From NCBI GenBank assembly GCA_941918925.1, contig OW799233.1:41640473-41704472 (forward strand): DNA of 64,000 nt. Reading direction: 5' to 3'. Positions 22,480-34,049 of the stretch are shown in pieces (the first letter of the stretch is position 1; every line of letters starts with the position of its first letter). The stretch comes from Phyto melanocephala. Taxonomy: Eukaryota; Arthropoda; Insecta; Diptera; Rhinophoridae. A program made the position numbers and the translations under genes. The notes below the pieces were generated by a model. That model saw only the letters and a program-made list of their open reading frames with translations. It was not told the origin of the DNA and ran no database searches.

Positions 22480-23860
22480 TTTCTATTAAGTATGAAATAA
22501 AATATCCGTCAAACGACTCCCACGAATATGATGATAGACCAATAAATAAATAACTTTCTCACAAGGATAAGACAGTATGTCACAGATGCCGCGTTGAATC
22601 TCGGATTTTAGCTGAGAAATCATTTCTGGCTTATTCGCATAAACCCGAGATTTCACAAAATGCCAAAAAAAAAAAAATAAATCGCACATCGTGTTATCGC
22701 ATGATCTTGGTGGCCAGTTGACATTAGATTTTCTTGAGATTTTTTGTTATAGAAATCAAAGCTACAATAAATGGATTGTTTTTTGTGTGGTACTGTAGAT
22801 TGCACCGACTTTCTAAAACTACATGTCAACTAGATCCAGCCCGTCCAGTTTAGGCCTCAGGATATAATATAGGACTCCTCCTTTATTATATTCATGCAAC
22901 GAATGCCGTTCACAGTTACAGTTGCTCGTTGTAAGTGCATAAGGATTTTCTCAGAGTAAAATTTTAAAATTTTGTCTTTTTACAAAGCCATTCAAATGGA
23001 AATATTTTTCATCAGAGAAGATGACTTTTTTCGAAAAAATGTAATTGATTTCATTTTGCTTCATTACCCATTAAATCAATTGCTGGTGCTTTCCATGGTC
23101 AGCTGGTTCGAGTTCCTGAGTAAACTGAATTTTTTGTGCATTAAGGTCTTGACAAATTCGCAGTGTACTGCTTCGTTCCCCACGAGGGCATATATCCTTG
23201 GCTATTCCTAGGACTTGGTGGATTACCAGTACAGGGTAGAGAGGTTAGACCAACAATAAATGCTTTGGTTAGGAGCATGAATTCGGGGCTAATCAGAGAC
23301 ATATCTGATACCACGGGAACCAGTGAGCCCCCAGAACTTGTTCTAAACTAGTTTTTGGTGAGGTCTCTTCGGAGAGCACGTGGTGGCTGTGGTTATCTCA
23401 AGCGGAAAACGGATTCAGGAATGGTTAATATCAGATCTTTACTACGGTTGCGGACACAACCCAGTGGTAAGACAACCGTCGGATTATGCTTTATGTGTCG
23501 GTGCCGACGTTAATTATTTCACACGTTGTACTGTTTCGTGAAATTTGAAGTTGTTGAGAACGATGCCGAATTGAAGTCTTTGTAATATTTTCCAGAGACT
23601 GACCTGCACGATGACGCACAGGAGTATTACTGTCCAAGCCAAATATAGTTTCTTAAATTTTTTTTACCACTCTTCGAATGGTTTACATATTAGGTGCACT
23701 TGCTCGACTGAAAATTCTTCGAAATTCGCGATCAGTCTCAGCATAAGTTTTCAAACATCTTTTATAAGTTTAGATAGTAATAACGCGTTTTTCAATCATT
23801 AAGCGCTGCATTTTTAATAATTAAAATCAGCATATGTTACAGCTGTTACACTTTCAAGGA
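22480..23860 (-). pseudogene. mariner transposase relic, interrupted by a 350-bp insert
   Basis: Read down the minus strand from 23815, the linker/HTH blocks come first (HRAGQSLENITKTSIRHRSQ, QQLQISRN). Then comes the insert, QDLNAQKIQFTQELEPADHG and VIFSDEKYFHLNGFVK, which keeps the first catalytic Asp. A decayed QQDGAT region follows, in which the second Asp is lost, then WPPRSCDN, FFFFWHFVKSRVYANKPEM and the C-terminus ending RGSRLTDILFHT (stop at 22486). Frameshifts and stops are spread along it. Before decay it was about the usual length of the family (~340 residues). Confidence 0.85.
23177..23526. mobile_element. 350-bp insertion with 13-bp target duplication
   Basis: It is bounded by TGTACTGCTTCGT (23164-23176) and TGTACTGTTTCGT (23527-23539). 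Removing the insert and one copy restores a continuous mariner reading frame. It is GC-richer than its host and contains a 60-codon open stretch (GIYPWLFLGLGGLPVQGREV) that I cannot assign. The duplication length fits target-primed retrotransposition (non-LTR), but there is no poly-A tail in either direction. Confidence 0.75.
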
Positions 23861-25779
23861 CATTTCTATTTAATTTCAGTTCATTCGTTTTCTTCATTTC
23901 TTGAACAGCAATTTTTTAGGTGCAAAACTTTTTATAGAAAATTTTGCTTTTTTAAATCTAAGATCAAGTCCTTTGAAGATATGAGTTTTTAACACACTCG
24001 TCGCCTGATAGTTCTTTAACGTTAAGAAAAAAATGCATTTTGAGTTTTTGACTTAATTTTTTTCTTTTTAGTTGATTATCAACAACAAAAGTTTAGCACA
24101 TTTGCTTTGAATAGATATCATTTGCTCTATAAGACACTTTTAAATTTTGTTTTTAAAAACAAACAAAATCGCTTCATAAATGATACAAGTAAAAACCCAA
24201 AATACTTCTGTTGTGGCCTACCTACAATTTGATAAAGGGTAAACAAGATTCGACGCCGTCGTATATAGCACTTTTAGTTGTCAAATTTGTATACACTTTT
24301 ATTTTGAAGAAACATTTTAGGTTGAAGTATATATGAATGTGTGTGTTGTTGATTTATTTTTTAGAAACCACAACAACAATACTTATTTTAAAAGATTATT
24401 TTCAAGTGAGACCAAAATAATTTTAAATGTCTAACTTCTAGAAATTAATGCGTAATTGAGTTCTGTTATTGCTGTTGCTGTTTAAAATTTAAAGTTTAAA
24501 AAAAATCTGTTATTGTTTTAAACCCACTTAATAGTTTTGTTTTTGTAAATAAAAAGAGCGACATTGAAGCACACTAATGTTAAACAGCTACACGGATACG
24601 TAGAATGTGTGATAAATATTGTGACGTAAAATTAATAGTTTACCCTGTTTAGGCAGATATTTTAAATTGTTTTAATTTAATGTTGATTGAGCAATTAAAA
24701 TAAGTGTGCACACATACTCAATTTATCTTACTCCATTAGCATTTGATAGCTGTAAAAGTACGATGTATTTATACCAAATTAAATAATGCCTTCTCTTCAG
24801 TTTTTTCCTGTTCAAAAAATATTTTTACAATTATACTTATATATATAAATATGTATTTGAATTTATTTAAACATTTTATTAAAATTTCCATCAACCATTT
24901 TTTATTTTCTTTCTTTTATTTTTTGTGTATTTATTTGTTTTATATTAGAAATGCCTATAGAATTTTCTTCTCACTGAACATACTTCTCAAGAGTTGTATT
25001 TCGAATTTTAGACAATAAGTGAAACAATTAAGTATATATTGCTCAATTTAAAAATAATTTTTAGTATGGTAAATTGAGCTCAATAAGTCCTTTAATTGCG
25101 ATAATATTATATATTGACAATTAAGGCGCGTGTGTGAACATAGTATTAATTCAATGAAAATTTGAGTAAATTTCTCATTTTCCTATTTTCTCAAATATCG
25201 TATCGACAATATTTTTGTATTGTTCGTTATTTTTTATTAAAAAGTTTTGTTAAGCAATTGTTCCATTGCACTATAGGCCAAAAGTAACAATTTAAATTGT
25301 ATCAAAGCTTCTTTTTTTACTTTAATATAATAAAAAATATAACAAAGTAAACATAAAATTTTAAATTTAAAAAAAAAAATTAAATTTCTGTAACTTTAAC
25401 AGTTGTTTTGATTAATATTTCTAAACCAGTTATCAGAAAACCTTCAAGTGCAGTCAATTTTGTGACATTTTCTAATAAAAGTTTTCGTAGCTAAAATTTA
25501 TATTTTTGAAAAACTAAAAAATGGGAAATAATACCGAAGGTACGTGCTCTTACATTCTATAGCAAAATGTTGGTAAACACATCTATAAAATCGAATAAAT
25601 TGGAAAAATTAAAGTGACCTTAAAATGAACTAATGGAATTATGAATTAGAATTTTATATATGTAGACTTACAAAAAAATGATAACACATGTTAGACATAA
25701 TATCATAATAGTTCTCTAGAACAATCAATTATCTTCCAAATTTTAATCACTTTCATCTGCGATTTTTTTGCGAGTTAAA
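23861..25779. other. unannotated AT-rich DNA
   Basis: Apart from the diverged HINE tail at 24229-24282, nothing is recognised. Frames such as that at 24743-25018 are Ile/Phe/Leu/Asn-rich chance frames. Confidence 0.5.
24229..24282 (+). mobile_element. diverged DINE-1-like (HINE) tail
   Basis: AAGGGTAAACAAGATTCGAC then GCCGTCGTATATAGCACTTT is an altered version of the terminal block GGGTATATAAGATTCGGC...CGAATATAGCACTCTT. It is older than the other tails, judging by the number of changes. Confidence 0.6.
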
Positions 25780-26275
25780 AAAAAATACATTTTTTAAGTG
25801 GCTACTGCGTGCCAAATTCAGAATTATTCAATAGATGGCTAGAGAAACACAACGAAATTAACAAAAGAGCTGCTATTTATGGCCATTTCTTGTCATACAT
25901 TTCTGAGAGTGATTGTTCCGAAAACTTTAAGCAGTATTTAAAGAAGCATTCACGATTATTTTGCTCAAATGTGAATAGTTCCAGAAAAAATTTTTTTTAA
26001 ATAACTTGACAGATGTTTTACATCGAGCTTTGGACACATTAGATCCACTTATTTCCAGCATTTTGTTGAACAAACGCATAAAGCCCAGAAGAAACTAAAA
26101 CTTCCACCAGAAGTGTTCGAATTACTGAGATCAGAGGAGCAAAATTTTTTAGAAAATTCTCAAACAGACGAAAAAAATCCCGAAAGCGGTGAAGAGAAAG
26201 ATATGAAGAGTGGTGGCATTTTGAACCACCAATGTAAATTAGTTGACGGTTTGGAACTCGAAATTGTTGAATAAA
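25780..26275 (+). pseudogene. frame-broken coding remnant of unknown protein
   Basis: Three successive plus-strand frames read like one protein. First comes NSELFNRWLEKHNEINKRAA...HFLSYISESDCSENFKQYLK (25811-26000). After a T8 run, LTDVLHRALDTLDPLIS follows (26005-26060). Last is HFVEQTHKAQKKLKLPPEVF, an acidic EEQNFLENSQTDEKNPESGE stretch and a stop (26058-26273). The acidic, Lys-rich composition differs sharply from chance frames here. Two frame changes close together, with no introns, suggest a retrocopy or dead gene; a real acceptor (TTATTTCCAG) at 26057 leaves a last-exon reading open. The family is not recognised. Confidence 0.5.
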
Positions 26276-26356
26276 ATCCTTTTCAAACATGACTTTGTTT
26301 GTTACTTCATTAAATTGGTAAAATTAATTTCTACTGTTATATTCAAAAGATAAGTG

Positions 26357-27368
26357 TACACTCAGAAAAATTTTTAGAAAAAAAAGGAGCTTAGAAAGCC
26401 AGATTAAAAAAATCTTGAACGCGGGAACTTATAACCCGTAACCCCCTCTTAGAGCTAATTATTTGTTAATTTTTGGCGTAGAATACGTCTTACCTTACGG
26501 TATAGGGAGTCATGTCAGATTGTTATTGTTGTAATCTTTATTTCATTGATTATGAGGAAACGGCGAGATAACTTTTTTTTAAGTAAATGAAGATGTTGTC
26601 TTACGTTTGATATACATTTAATATTGGCTGATATCTTCCTAATATTTAAATTTCTCAAATGAAAATTGTTTGAACACATACACTCAAACATATGTGTGGT
26701 GCTTGGTTGAATGTTTGAGTTTGTAGCGTGAACACAAGCTATGCTGCTGTTTCAGTGTGGACACAAACCTTCGGCTGTTGTTTTGATTGATGAAATATTG
26801 AAATTTCGTATATTTACTTATGTACTTAAGTGAAACAAAATGTTAAATGTGAATCTGAATTTATCATGGATATATAATTATAAAAAATATATGAAAAAAT
26901 TAATTCATAAATTTTTATGCTAAATGAAAGTGCTGCCAAGTAAGCAAAATAACAATGCTGCTTGATGCTGTTTGACAGCAGCTGACAGTTGACGTTTAGT
27001 AAATTAAAATAAAAACTACTAATCAAAATGGCACCTACACGTAATACAAGAAAGCAACATATTTATCCTATTTTTTCTATCATAAGCCCATATTATCAAA
27101 AGTAACTTCCAAATAATTAAATTGATTTGCGGCTGTTATTTATCATTTATCCTTACACTTTTAATTTAAAAACATATTTATCATATTTTTCCTACCATAA
27201 GCTTATGTATATTATCAAAAGTAACTATCAAATAAATAAATTCATTTGCTTATATTATTTATGATTTATTGTTATATATGTTTTCTGTCTTATCGGATGG
27301 CGTATTCTACGTTAAACTGTTTGCTGTTTTTTTTTAGTCAAATTTACATATGTTTTTTTCTGAGTGTA
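26357..27368. mobile_element. ~1-kb element with TACACTCAGAAAAA ends
   Basis: The left end TACACTCAGAAAAA (26357-26370) is exactly inverted at the right end (27355-27368). A second inverted pair lies further in: GCGTAGAATACG (26476) against CGTATTCTACG (27301). The interior holds a diverged tandem duplication of about 115 bp (27061 and 27176; shared word ATTATCAAAAGTAACT). There is no coding frame. The superfamily is uncertain, as the target duplication is not clear. Confidence 0.6.
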
Positions 27369-27648
27369 TGAAAAACTTTTTCGGTCTCTCTTAAGTGTTT
27401 ATCAAAAGTCAAATACAAAAAATCGTTTAAATCGACCCACCCGTTTGGCTGGTTGGCATGGCTTTTTACAGGAATGGGAGATATAAATTTTTTTCTGAAT
27501 CAAATAATGATTTTAGTAGTATTTTAGCTTAAAAAGACAAAGAATTATTATTAAGTATTAAATTTTTGAATTTTGTTTGCTAACAAGTTTGACAAAAAAT
27601 GGTATTACATTTTATTATTAAGTTTAGGAAAAATATATTTTGATATCA
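27369..27648. other. unannotated spacer
   Basis: AT-rich, with one GC-richer word (CGACCCACCCGTTTGGCTGG) near 27434. No feature is supported. Confidence 0.4.
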
Positions 27649-27649
27649 A

Positions 27650-27715
27650 GGATGCCCCGGTGGACTGGTAAGGAGTGTACTAATCTGCCAGTCAGGGGTT
27701 ATTTAAAATTAGCAT
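27650..27715 (+). repeat. tRNA-like SINE head
   Basis: GATGCCCCGGTGGACTGGTA, then AGGAGTGTACTAATCTGCC and AGTCAGGGGTT, has the layout of the 5' half of a tRNA-derived SINE (A-box-like GTGGACTGGTAAGGAG, decayed B box GGGGTTATTTAAA). It is not a functional tRNA. Confidence 0.4.
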
Positions 27716-27858
27716 ATAATTTGTAATTTTATTGTAATAAAAATAAATATTTTGATATCATTATAAGAATGAAAAAAATATTGAAATTAATAATTAGTTT
27801 TGTGCACTTAATACCTGCCCTGTCTTGGGTTTCTTTAATTGATATACTAAAACAAACA

Positions 27859-27989
27859 GGGGCCGAATTACGGCATTCGATATCGATCGAAATTTTACTC
27901 GAACGATCGAGTGCGCTGTGCTTTAGGTATAGAGATTCTAATAAGAATTTTCAAATTTCGATCACGTTCGAATGCCGTAATTCGGCCCC
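27859..27989. mobile_element. MITE family G (copy 1, best preserved)
   Basis: 131 bp with inverted ends GGGGCCGAATTACGGCATTC and GAATGCCGTAATTCGGCCCC (perfect over 20 bp). The interior has ATATCGATCGAAATTTTACT and CGAACGATCGAG. No target duplication is obvious, and the superfamily is unknown. Confidence 0.85.
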
Positions 27990-28702
27990 AGAACTGAGAC
28001 AAAATAAATCACCGCACGGGTTTCTTTGTGGCTCATTGTAGTTAAAACATTTTACATAAAGAGAGGTAGACACTTTACCTCGGAGAGGTATTTTTAATTT
28101 AAAAAATTTAGTTTCCGAAATTCTGTACCTTTACAAGTTAGGCACAATTATTTTTTTCCTTAAATATTTAAAAAAAATATTATTCAAGTGTAAAAAGCAA
28201 AACTTTTAATTGAAAGTTAATTTGAAAATGCAATTAGTAGGTTTAGGATTTTTTTTTTTAACTGATAATGTCAGAAACAGTATGGCAAATCACGTTCAAC
28301 GAAGTGAAAAATAATTATAAACTTTTCAAATACTTGCTAGTAAATAACATACAATTATTGTAATAATTATGAAAATAAAAACAAAATAAAAAAAAACGTA
28401 ATATCATAAGTACGAATTGTTGAACTTCATTTCATTAAAGAATTAAATGTTTACAAAACTACATTTTAAAACTCTGACTAATTTCAAGTTATTACTTTGT
28501 TCGAAATGATCTCATTGTATATTTAAAAACAAATTGTTTGTTGTGCTTTTATTTTTTTCTAATAATTGTTTTAATTTTATTAAAATTTTATTATTATTTG
28601 TCTGAAGCTAAATTGTTTAATTCATCAAAATATTGACCACCAAAATACAAGAATCTGTTTTTAACCAGATTGGTTCGTACAAACGATAAAGATATTGCAT
28701 CA
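27990..28702. other. unannotated AT-rich DNA
   Basis: Nothing is recognised between the two family-G MITEs. Confidence 0.5.
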
Positions 28703-28825
28703 GGGGGCAAATTGCGGCATTCGAACGTAATCAAAATTTATAAATTCTTATTAGAATCTCAATACTTAAAGCACAGCGAACTCGATCGATCGTGTAAAAT
28801 TTCGATCGTGATCGAATGCCGTCCC
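28703..28825. mobile_element. MITE family G (copy 2)
   Basis: It is in opposite orientation to copy 1. It starts GGGGGCAAATTGCGGCATTC and includes CTCGATCGATCGTGTAAAAT. The far end stops at GAATGCCGTCCC, so about 10 bp of the end are deleted. Confidence 0.8.
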
Positions 28826-28884
28826 AGAGTCATTGGTTTTCGTTTTTTTTTTTGCGATTCTATAAACAATAATGCAAATCTACT

Positions 28885-29995
28885 GTCTTTCGTTTAATAT
28901 GACAGAGAATAAGAGTTTCGAAGACCTTAAAGTTGCATTAAAAGTGGCGTTTAAATCAAAATGCATTTTATGCACTTCCTGATTTTTTTGATCAGCATAA
29001 TCGCCAAAATATGTCAATAATCGGAAGAATTTTGTAAACTGTGCAAATTTAAGTAAACCGGTTCCAAAGGAAATGCGAAGAAAACCTGTTAATGCTCGCC
29101 CAGTTTGTTCTGCGAGAAACATTGCTGATGTCGGCGATAGTGTAGCAAAAGAGACGTCAATTCCAACCCGTCGCCGTTTCCAACAAGTTAACATCTCACA
29201 AACATTACTGATGTGAATTTTGAATTAAAATTTGAATTTACGCGCTTACAAGATTAATTAAAAAACTGAAGCCTACTGATCGTTTCAAACGTCGTCAATA
29301 TGCCAAATTTTTTTTTTTTTGATCAGACTGAAGTAAATGGTGACTTTACAAAGAAAATTATCTTTAGCGACGAGGCATACTTTTACCTCAGTATATTCGT
29401 TAACAAACAAAATTTCCACATTTTGGCAAATGAGCATCTACAAGTGATTTTTTAAAGACCGATGCATCCACAAAGAGCGACTGTTTGCTACGGTTTATGG
29501 GCTGGTGGCGTCATTGGGCCATTCTTCTTCGAAAATGAAGGCGGCCAAGCAGTTACCGTGAATGGTGTTCGCTAGCAAGATGATAACGGGCTTCTTGTGG
29601 TCAGAAATTGAGAATATAAACTTGGATGATTTGTGGTTCCAATTGCCACACAGCCAACGAAATAAATCTTTTGAGCGAGTAATTCAAAGGTCGTGTTATC
29701 TCATTTTGTGTTGATGTTAATTGGCCGCCACGATCATGTGATTTGACACTGTTACACTTCTTTCTTTGAGGATATTTAAAAGAAACAGTGTTCTTCAAAA
29801 AGCCAAGAACAATTCAAGATCTGAAGGATGAGAAATTTTGGCACATTAACGCCATTGAACTTATTTATGTCTCAGTATCATTAAATATAGGGAAGTATGC
29901 CACCGAAGACGTGGCGAACATTTGGTCAATATTTTGTTTTACACTTAATTGTCATAGAACCTTTTATCAGAATAAAAAAAATATTAAAATAATTC
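28885..29995 (+). pseudogene. near full-length mariner transposase relic (DUF4817-type)
   Basis: Blocks appear in normal order: the N-terminal HTH (28905-29035), the linker ARPVCSARNIADVGDSVAKE (29095-29150), IIFSDEAYFYLS (29358-29393) and VNKQNFHILANEHLQVI. The central block WAGGVIGPFFFENEGGQAVT follows (29498-29560), then a decayed WFQ region, VNWPPRSCDLTLLHFFL*GY (29720-29775) and KKPRTIQDLKDEKFWHINAI. The first catalytic Asp remains. The QQDGAT block with the second Asp is deleted, and the third Asp is His. Several stops are present. It is the most complete copy of this family in the window, but dead. Confidence 0.85.
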
Positions 29996-30509
29996 TCTGA
30001 AAGCTTTTCGTTTTATTTACAATTACAGGTATATGCAATGGCGAATTAATACAACAAAGCAACTTTTTAAGGGGTGTTTTCTGTCAAGGACAATTCGTAT
30101 ATCAGGGATGGAAAAGTTGTAATGTTAGGTTTAAATTAATAAAATTTAATTAAAAAAGGAATATATACATATTTGTGAAACACATTATAAATTATGCAGT
30201 AGCAACAAATATACATAAACTTAGTACATTTTTTATCAAATAAGTACACTTAAATTAATTGTTTAATATCGAAGCCAAAATCACATTTTCCTTCCCTGCA
30301 TTAATAAATAAAATCAAGGCAAATTCAACCAATTTTGACAAAAAGTTTCCCCATCAGCTGGGCTGATAATTTCACCTGTATTAATTCGCCTTGCAATTAA
30401 CATTATATGTTTTCGTTGGACCAACCTGTATTATAAAATAGTGAGGGCCCTAATTGCTATTGCTCCAATTTTATTTTTACTTTATAATTTTAATTATCAA
30501 TTAATAAAA
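29996..30509. other. unannotated DNA
   Basis: AT-rich flank between a mariner relic and a Helitron. No feature is supported. Confidence 0.4.
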
Positions 30510-30951
30510 TCTATATATATAAAAGTGAAACTCTGTCTGTGTGTGTGTGTGTGTGTGTAGCTATAGACTCCGAAACCTTTAATACAATCGTATTAACACA
30601 TTCCAGGGAGTGTTTATGGGTGGTAAAAAGTGGGCGGGGCTACGCCCATAAAAAATAAGTTATAATTTTTAGCTACTTGCACTTGACCGATTTTTCTGAA
30701 ACATTGCACACTTATTGAGCTGTCATGACTATACAATTTCGTAATTAAAAAATTAGGCAGTATCATGCCCATAAAAAAAATTTATCATTTTCAGCTACTT
30801 AAAGTTCACCGATTGTTTTGAAACTTTGCAGTGGGTAGTGCCACGCCCATAAAAAAGTTATAATATTTAGCTCGCACTTGATATTTAATTAAAATTTGGA
30901 ATTCATTTTTATTCATTAAGGGGCATAGCAACGCGCGCCGGGCTTGGCCAG
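30510..30951 (+). mobile_element. short Helitron, family H2 (copy 1)
   Basis: The 5' end is A|TCTATATATATAAAAGTGAA, then a TG run (30535-30560) and TAGCTATAGACTCCGAAAC. The body has about three units with GTGGGCGGGGCTACGCCCAT, TTTTTCTGAAAC and TGAGCTGTCATGAC. The 3' end has the palindromic GCAACGCGCGCCGGGCTTGG and CCAG|T, one change from the usual CTAG|T. At 442 bp it is non-autonomous. Confidence 0.85.
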
Positions 30952-32385
30952 TAAGTAATAAAAATAATAATACATTAATAGAATCGGGTTCTAGTTCTAG
31001 GGCCGAAATCATACTTTTTAATTAAATCAAAATGATTCATTTGACAAACTTTCTTCCTTAGAGTACACAACATGCCAATAGAACTTAAATGTATACCTAT
31101 CATGGGTTTGGGCTTATTAACCTAAAGTATTAACTAGCGTCTAATGTCAAAACTGAAAATAAAATGCTCATACTTTGCCGAAACAAAATAAGCTGGAGTT
31201 TTAAAATCACACTTACATTTCGTTTAAATTAATCCAAAAGAAATAATCCTTTAAAAGTAAGATAAATCCAATTTGTGTATGTATTTGTCTCCTTTCAATT
31301 AGTGTGAGAAAGGAAAACTTTAATAAAATTAAGAAAAACTTGTTAAAAGCACTTTAAATTTTTTCATTATAATTTTTATTATTTGTTTAGTTGTTGGCAT
31401 TGCATTTTTTTATAAGATTTTGCATTGTTTTATGAATATTTAATTTAACAAAAACAATATTCTTATCTCTCCTTATTATTTTTTATATTAATTAATATTT
31501 TATTATTTATTTATTTTTCTTTTTATTTTTTTGCACATAAACGAGTAGTAGTTTAACAACAATAAAAACACTTAATTTCATTAACTTAATCAATTTTTTT
31601 TTTTTGTATTTTTAACAGATAAAAAATATTGCAGATGAAAAGAAAATAATAAAAACGGCGATAATTAAGAGTTGTGTGATGAAAGAACAAAATGCAAGAG
31701 ATTTTTATTTTCCATTTTAGCTGAAAACTTTTAAATAATTTACTAATTAATTTATTTTGTTTTTTTTTTACGAGAAATTAGTATGTTGTGGTTTTATTTG
31801 GGTTTGGAAGGAATTTTATACAACTGAGATATTTGTTGTTGTTGTTTATTATGTATAAAAATATTTTTTTATTTTTGATATTTTTTGTTTATTGAAAAAT
31901 AAAAATTCTTCATATTTATTTTTAAATTTATATATTATTATATTAAATAAAATATTATTTTTGTACTTCACATTATTTTTAAATATAGTAGTAGTAGTAT
32001 ACAATTTAGTTTTTTGGTTTTTATTGGTTTTTGGTAAACATCAAAACACGCCAACACTTGTCTGTGTTTTAGCCATTTTCAAATAATTTATTCGTTGCTT
32101 AAAAAAAAATTAGTTTTGTTCTACTTTAAATTGTTGTCGTAATTGTTGTTTAATCTATATTTTTGTATGATTTTTAGAAATTACAAAGTAAAACAAAAAA
32201 TAAGATAATGTATTTGTTCTAAGCCACTTAATTGATATTTTTACGTTTTTTCTCTTTGTCTACTATTTTTTTAATACGCGCTAAAAAAAATAAATAAGAA
32301 ATTTAAAATAAAAATATATAGTTTTCTTATTATATCGTTTAAGTTTTTTGAAAAAACTAACAGCCGATTTATTGTATCTTCCTAT
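30952..32385. other. unannotated AT-rich DNA
   Basis: No exon or repeat is recognised. Long A/T runs dominate 31330-32340. Confidence 0.5.
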
Positions 32386-32622
32386 TCAAATGTAAGGCTG
32401 TGACTGACTGAAGCATTTCAATTCACTGTGTCGAGTACTATTCGCTGCACTGTATTGGTTGGGGCTGTGCTCCGGTGGTTGTTTTAATGACTGGCTGTTT
32501 GGCATACTGGCAGGTTGCTTGGTTTGTTGACGCTGTTGGTTGCTTATGTTGGCTGCTGTTTTAGTTGCCAGTACAACAGACTGGTTGGTCGCCGCTTGTC
32601 TTTCCAAGCACGTTGTGTATTA
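32386..32622 (-). CDS. candidate CA-rich exon or 5' UTR (speculative)
   Basis: A GC-richer island whose minus strand is open for 78 codons with a Gln/Asn/Ser/Pro-rich product (TNQSVVLATKTAANISNQQR, QSLKQPPEHSPNQYSAANS), ending in a stop at 32386. There is no ATG at the start; the first in-frame Met is internal (MPNSQSLKQ). Fly 5' UTRs are often CA-rich like this, so UTR is as likely as coding. TCAGTCAGTC on the minus strand near 32408-32417 resembles an Inr. The family is not recognised. Confidence 0.3.
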
Positions 32623-34049
32623 TTTTTTGCCCCCAGTTCTTTAGTATATTTTGCTATATTTTTTTTGTTTTGTTTTGTTTTGCTTGTATATTGACAACAT
32701 CAAGAATAAATGTTTTTAAAAATATAAATGTATCCAGCACCTCCACTAACATCACTGCCAATCATCTCTCGGTTTTTTTTAAAAATACGAGATCAGTTTT
32801 AAAAGTTATCTCTTAATATATATCACTACATCATCAGAAACTTGTAAAACCAATATCAACGCCATCTTAACGTGTGCTATAGCAGTTCTTCAGTCCTCTT
32901 TGGTGGCTATCTGTTATCGTATTAGACTTATTATACAAAATTTGTTTAACCCGATTAAAAAATATTTGAATTATATTTCTTAGCTATGGATTACGATTAA
33001 TTCGTATATACTTAGACTTTTTTTTGTTCCTATTCTCTCATATTCTTATAACATTTTTGTAATATGTTTGCTAGGCTGGCAGTATTGGAAGCATAGTTGT
33101 ATTTAATCTTTTTATTTTTAATTACTATCAAGGTGACAGACAGTGAACAATGAATTCGTGAATGTCACAAACACAGTACTATGTGAGTTAAATTAAAATA
33201 TTTTTTTTATTTTCTATTGAGTATGTATGGGTATCAAGCACATACACATTTTTAATTTTTTTTTTTAAACAAAAATCTTATTTATATCAATTTCAAAAAA
33301 TATTATGTTGGTGCTATGGTTAGAGCGTGGAATTTCAAAACCAAAATACTCTGGTTCATATCTCTCAGAGACAAGTAAAATTGCATAGCGCTTGATACAA
33401 ATTTCCAAATCTCTTTCAGTATATGTGAGGTGTAGTATTTAAACTAGTATAACACTTATGCAAACCTAATATTGTAATTGATAGATTGATATATGAAAAA
33501 GGGCAGATATATAACTAGTTCGAAGTTAAAGTAACTTGTATATTTCCTTTTAAAATTAATTTAGAATTACACACTTCTCTAAATTCTCGAGCTGAAGAAT
33601 TGTGTTTATTACTCGTGTAGCTTGAAAGAGGCATAGCACCTTGTTACTCTATATAAGGGACTAAAAGCAAAAGGGATTAAAGTGCCTTATTTTTCTAAAA
33701 TTGAGCTTACATATGAAACTGGTTGGTAGATAAGTATAAAGCAAAAGAGGTAAATGTGATATTCTCTGACGTTAGCGAGATATGGCGACCAATAGCATTT
33801 GTTATTCAAGTACATGTTTCGCTTGGAGCACAAAAATAATATAATCACTTTAACCCCTTGTAATCAAACATATAATAAAATTCCTTTTTGACATGGACTG
33901 AGTGGGTGAAAGTCATAGAAGCTAAAATCTTGCAACACTTTGTACATCTTGGTATCAAAGCACCATTTTCAAAATACCTTCGTACAATTTGTGGTTCATT
34001 TGATTCATTCGTATGGCGAGTCAAAAATTTGGGAATTTTGCAAAAATAA
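32623..34049. other. unannotated DNA with one tRNA-like word
   Basis: Mostly unique AT-rich sequence. A possible decayed SINE head lies at 33309-33375, listed separately. No coding exon is supported. Confidence 0.4.
33309..33375 (+). repeat. possible tRNA-like SINE head (degenerate)
   Basis: TTGGTGCTATGGTTAGAGCG looks like a Pol III A box, and CTCTGGTTCATATCTC about 35 bases later like a decayed B box. The support is weak. Confidence 0.3.
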
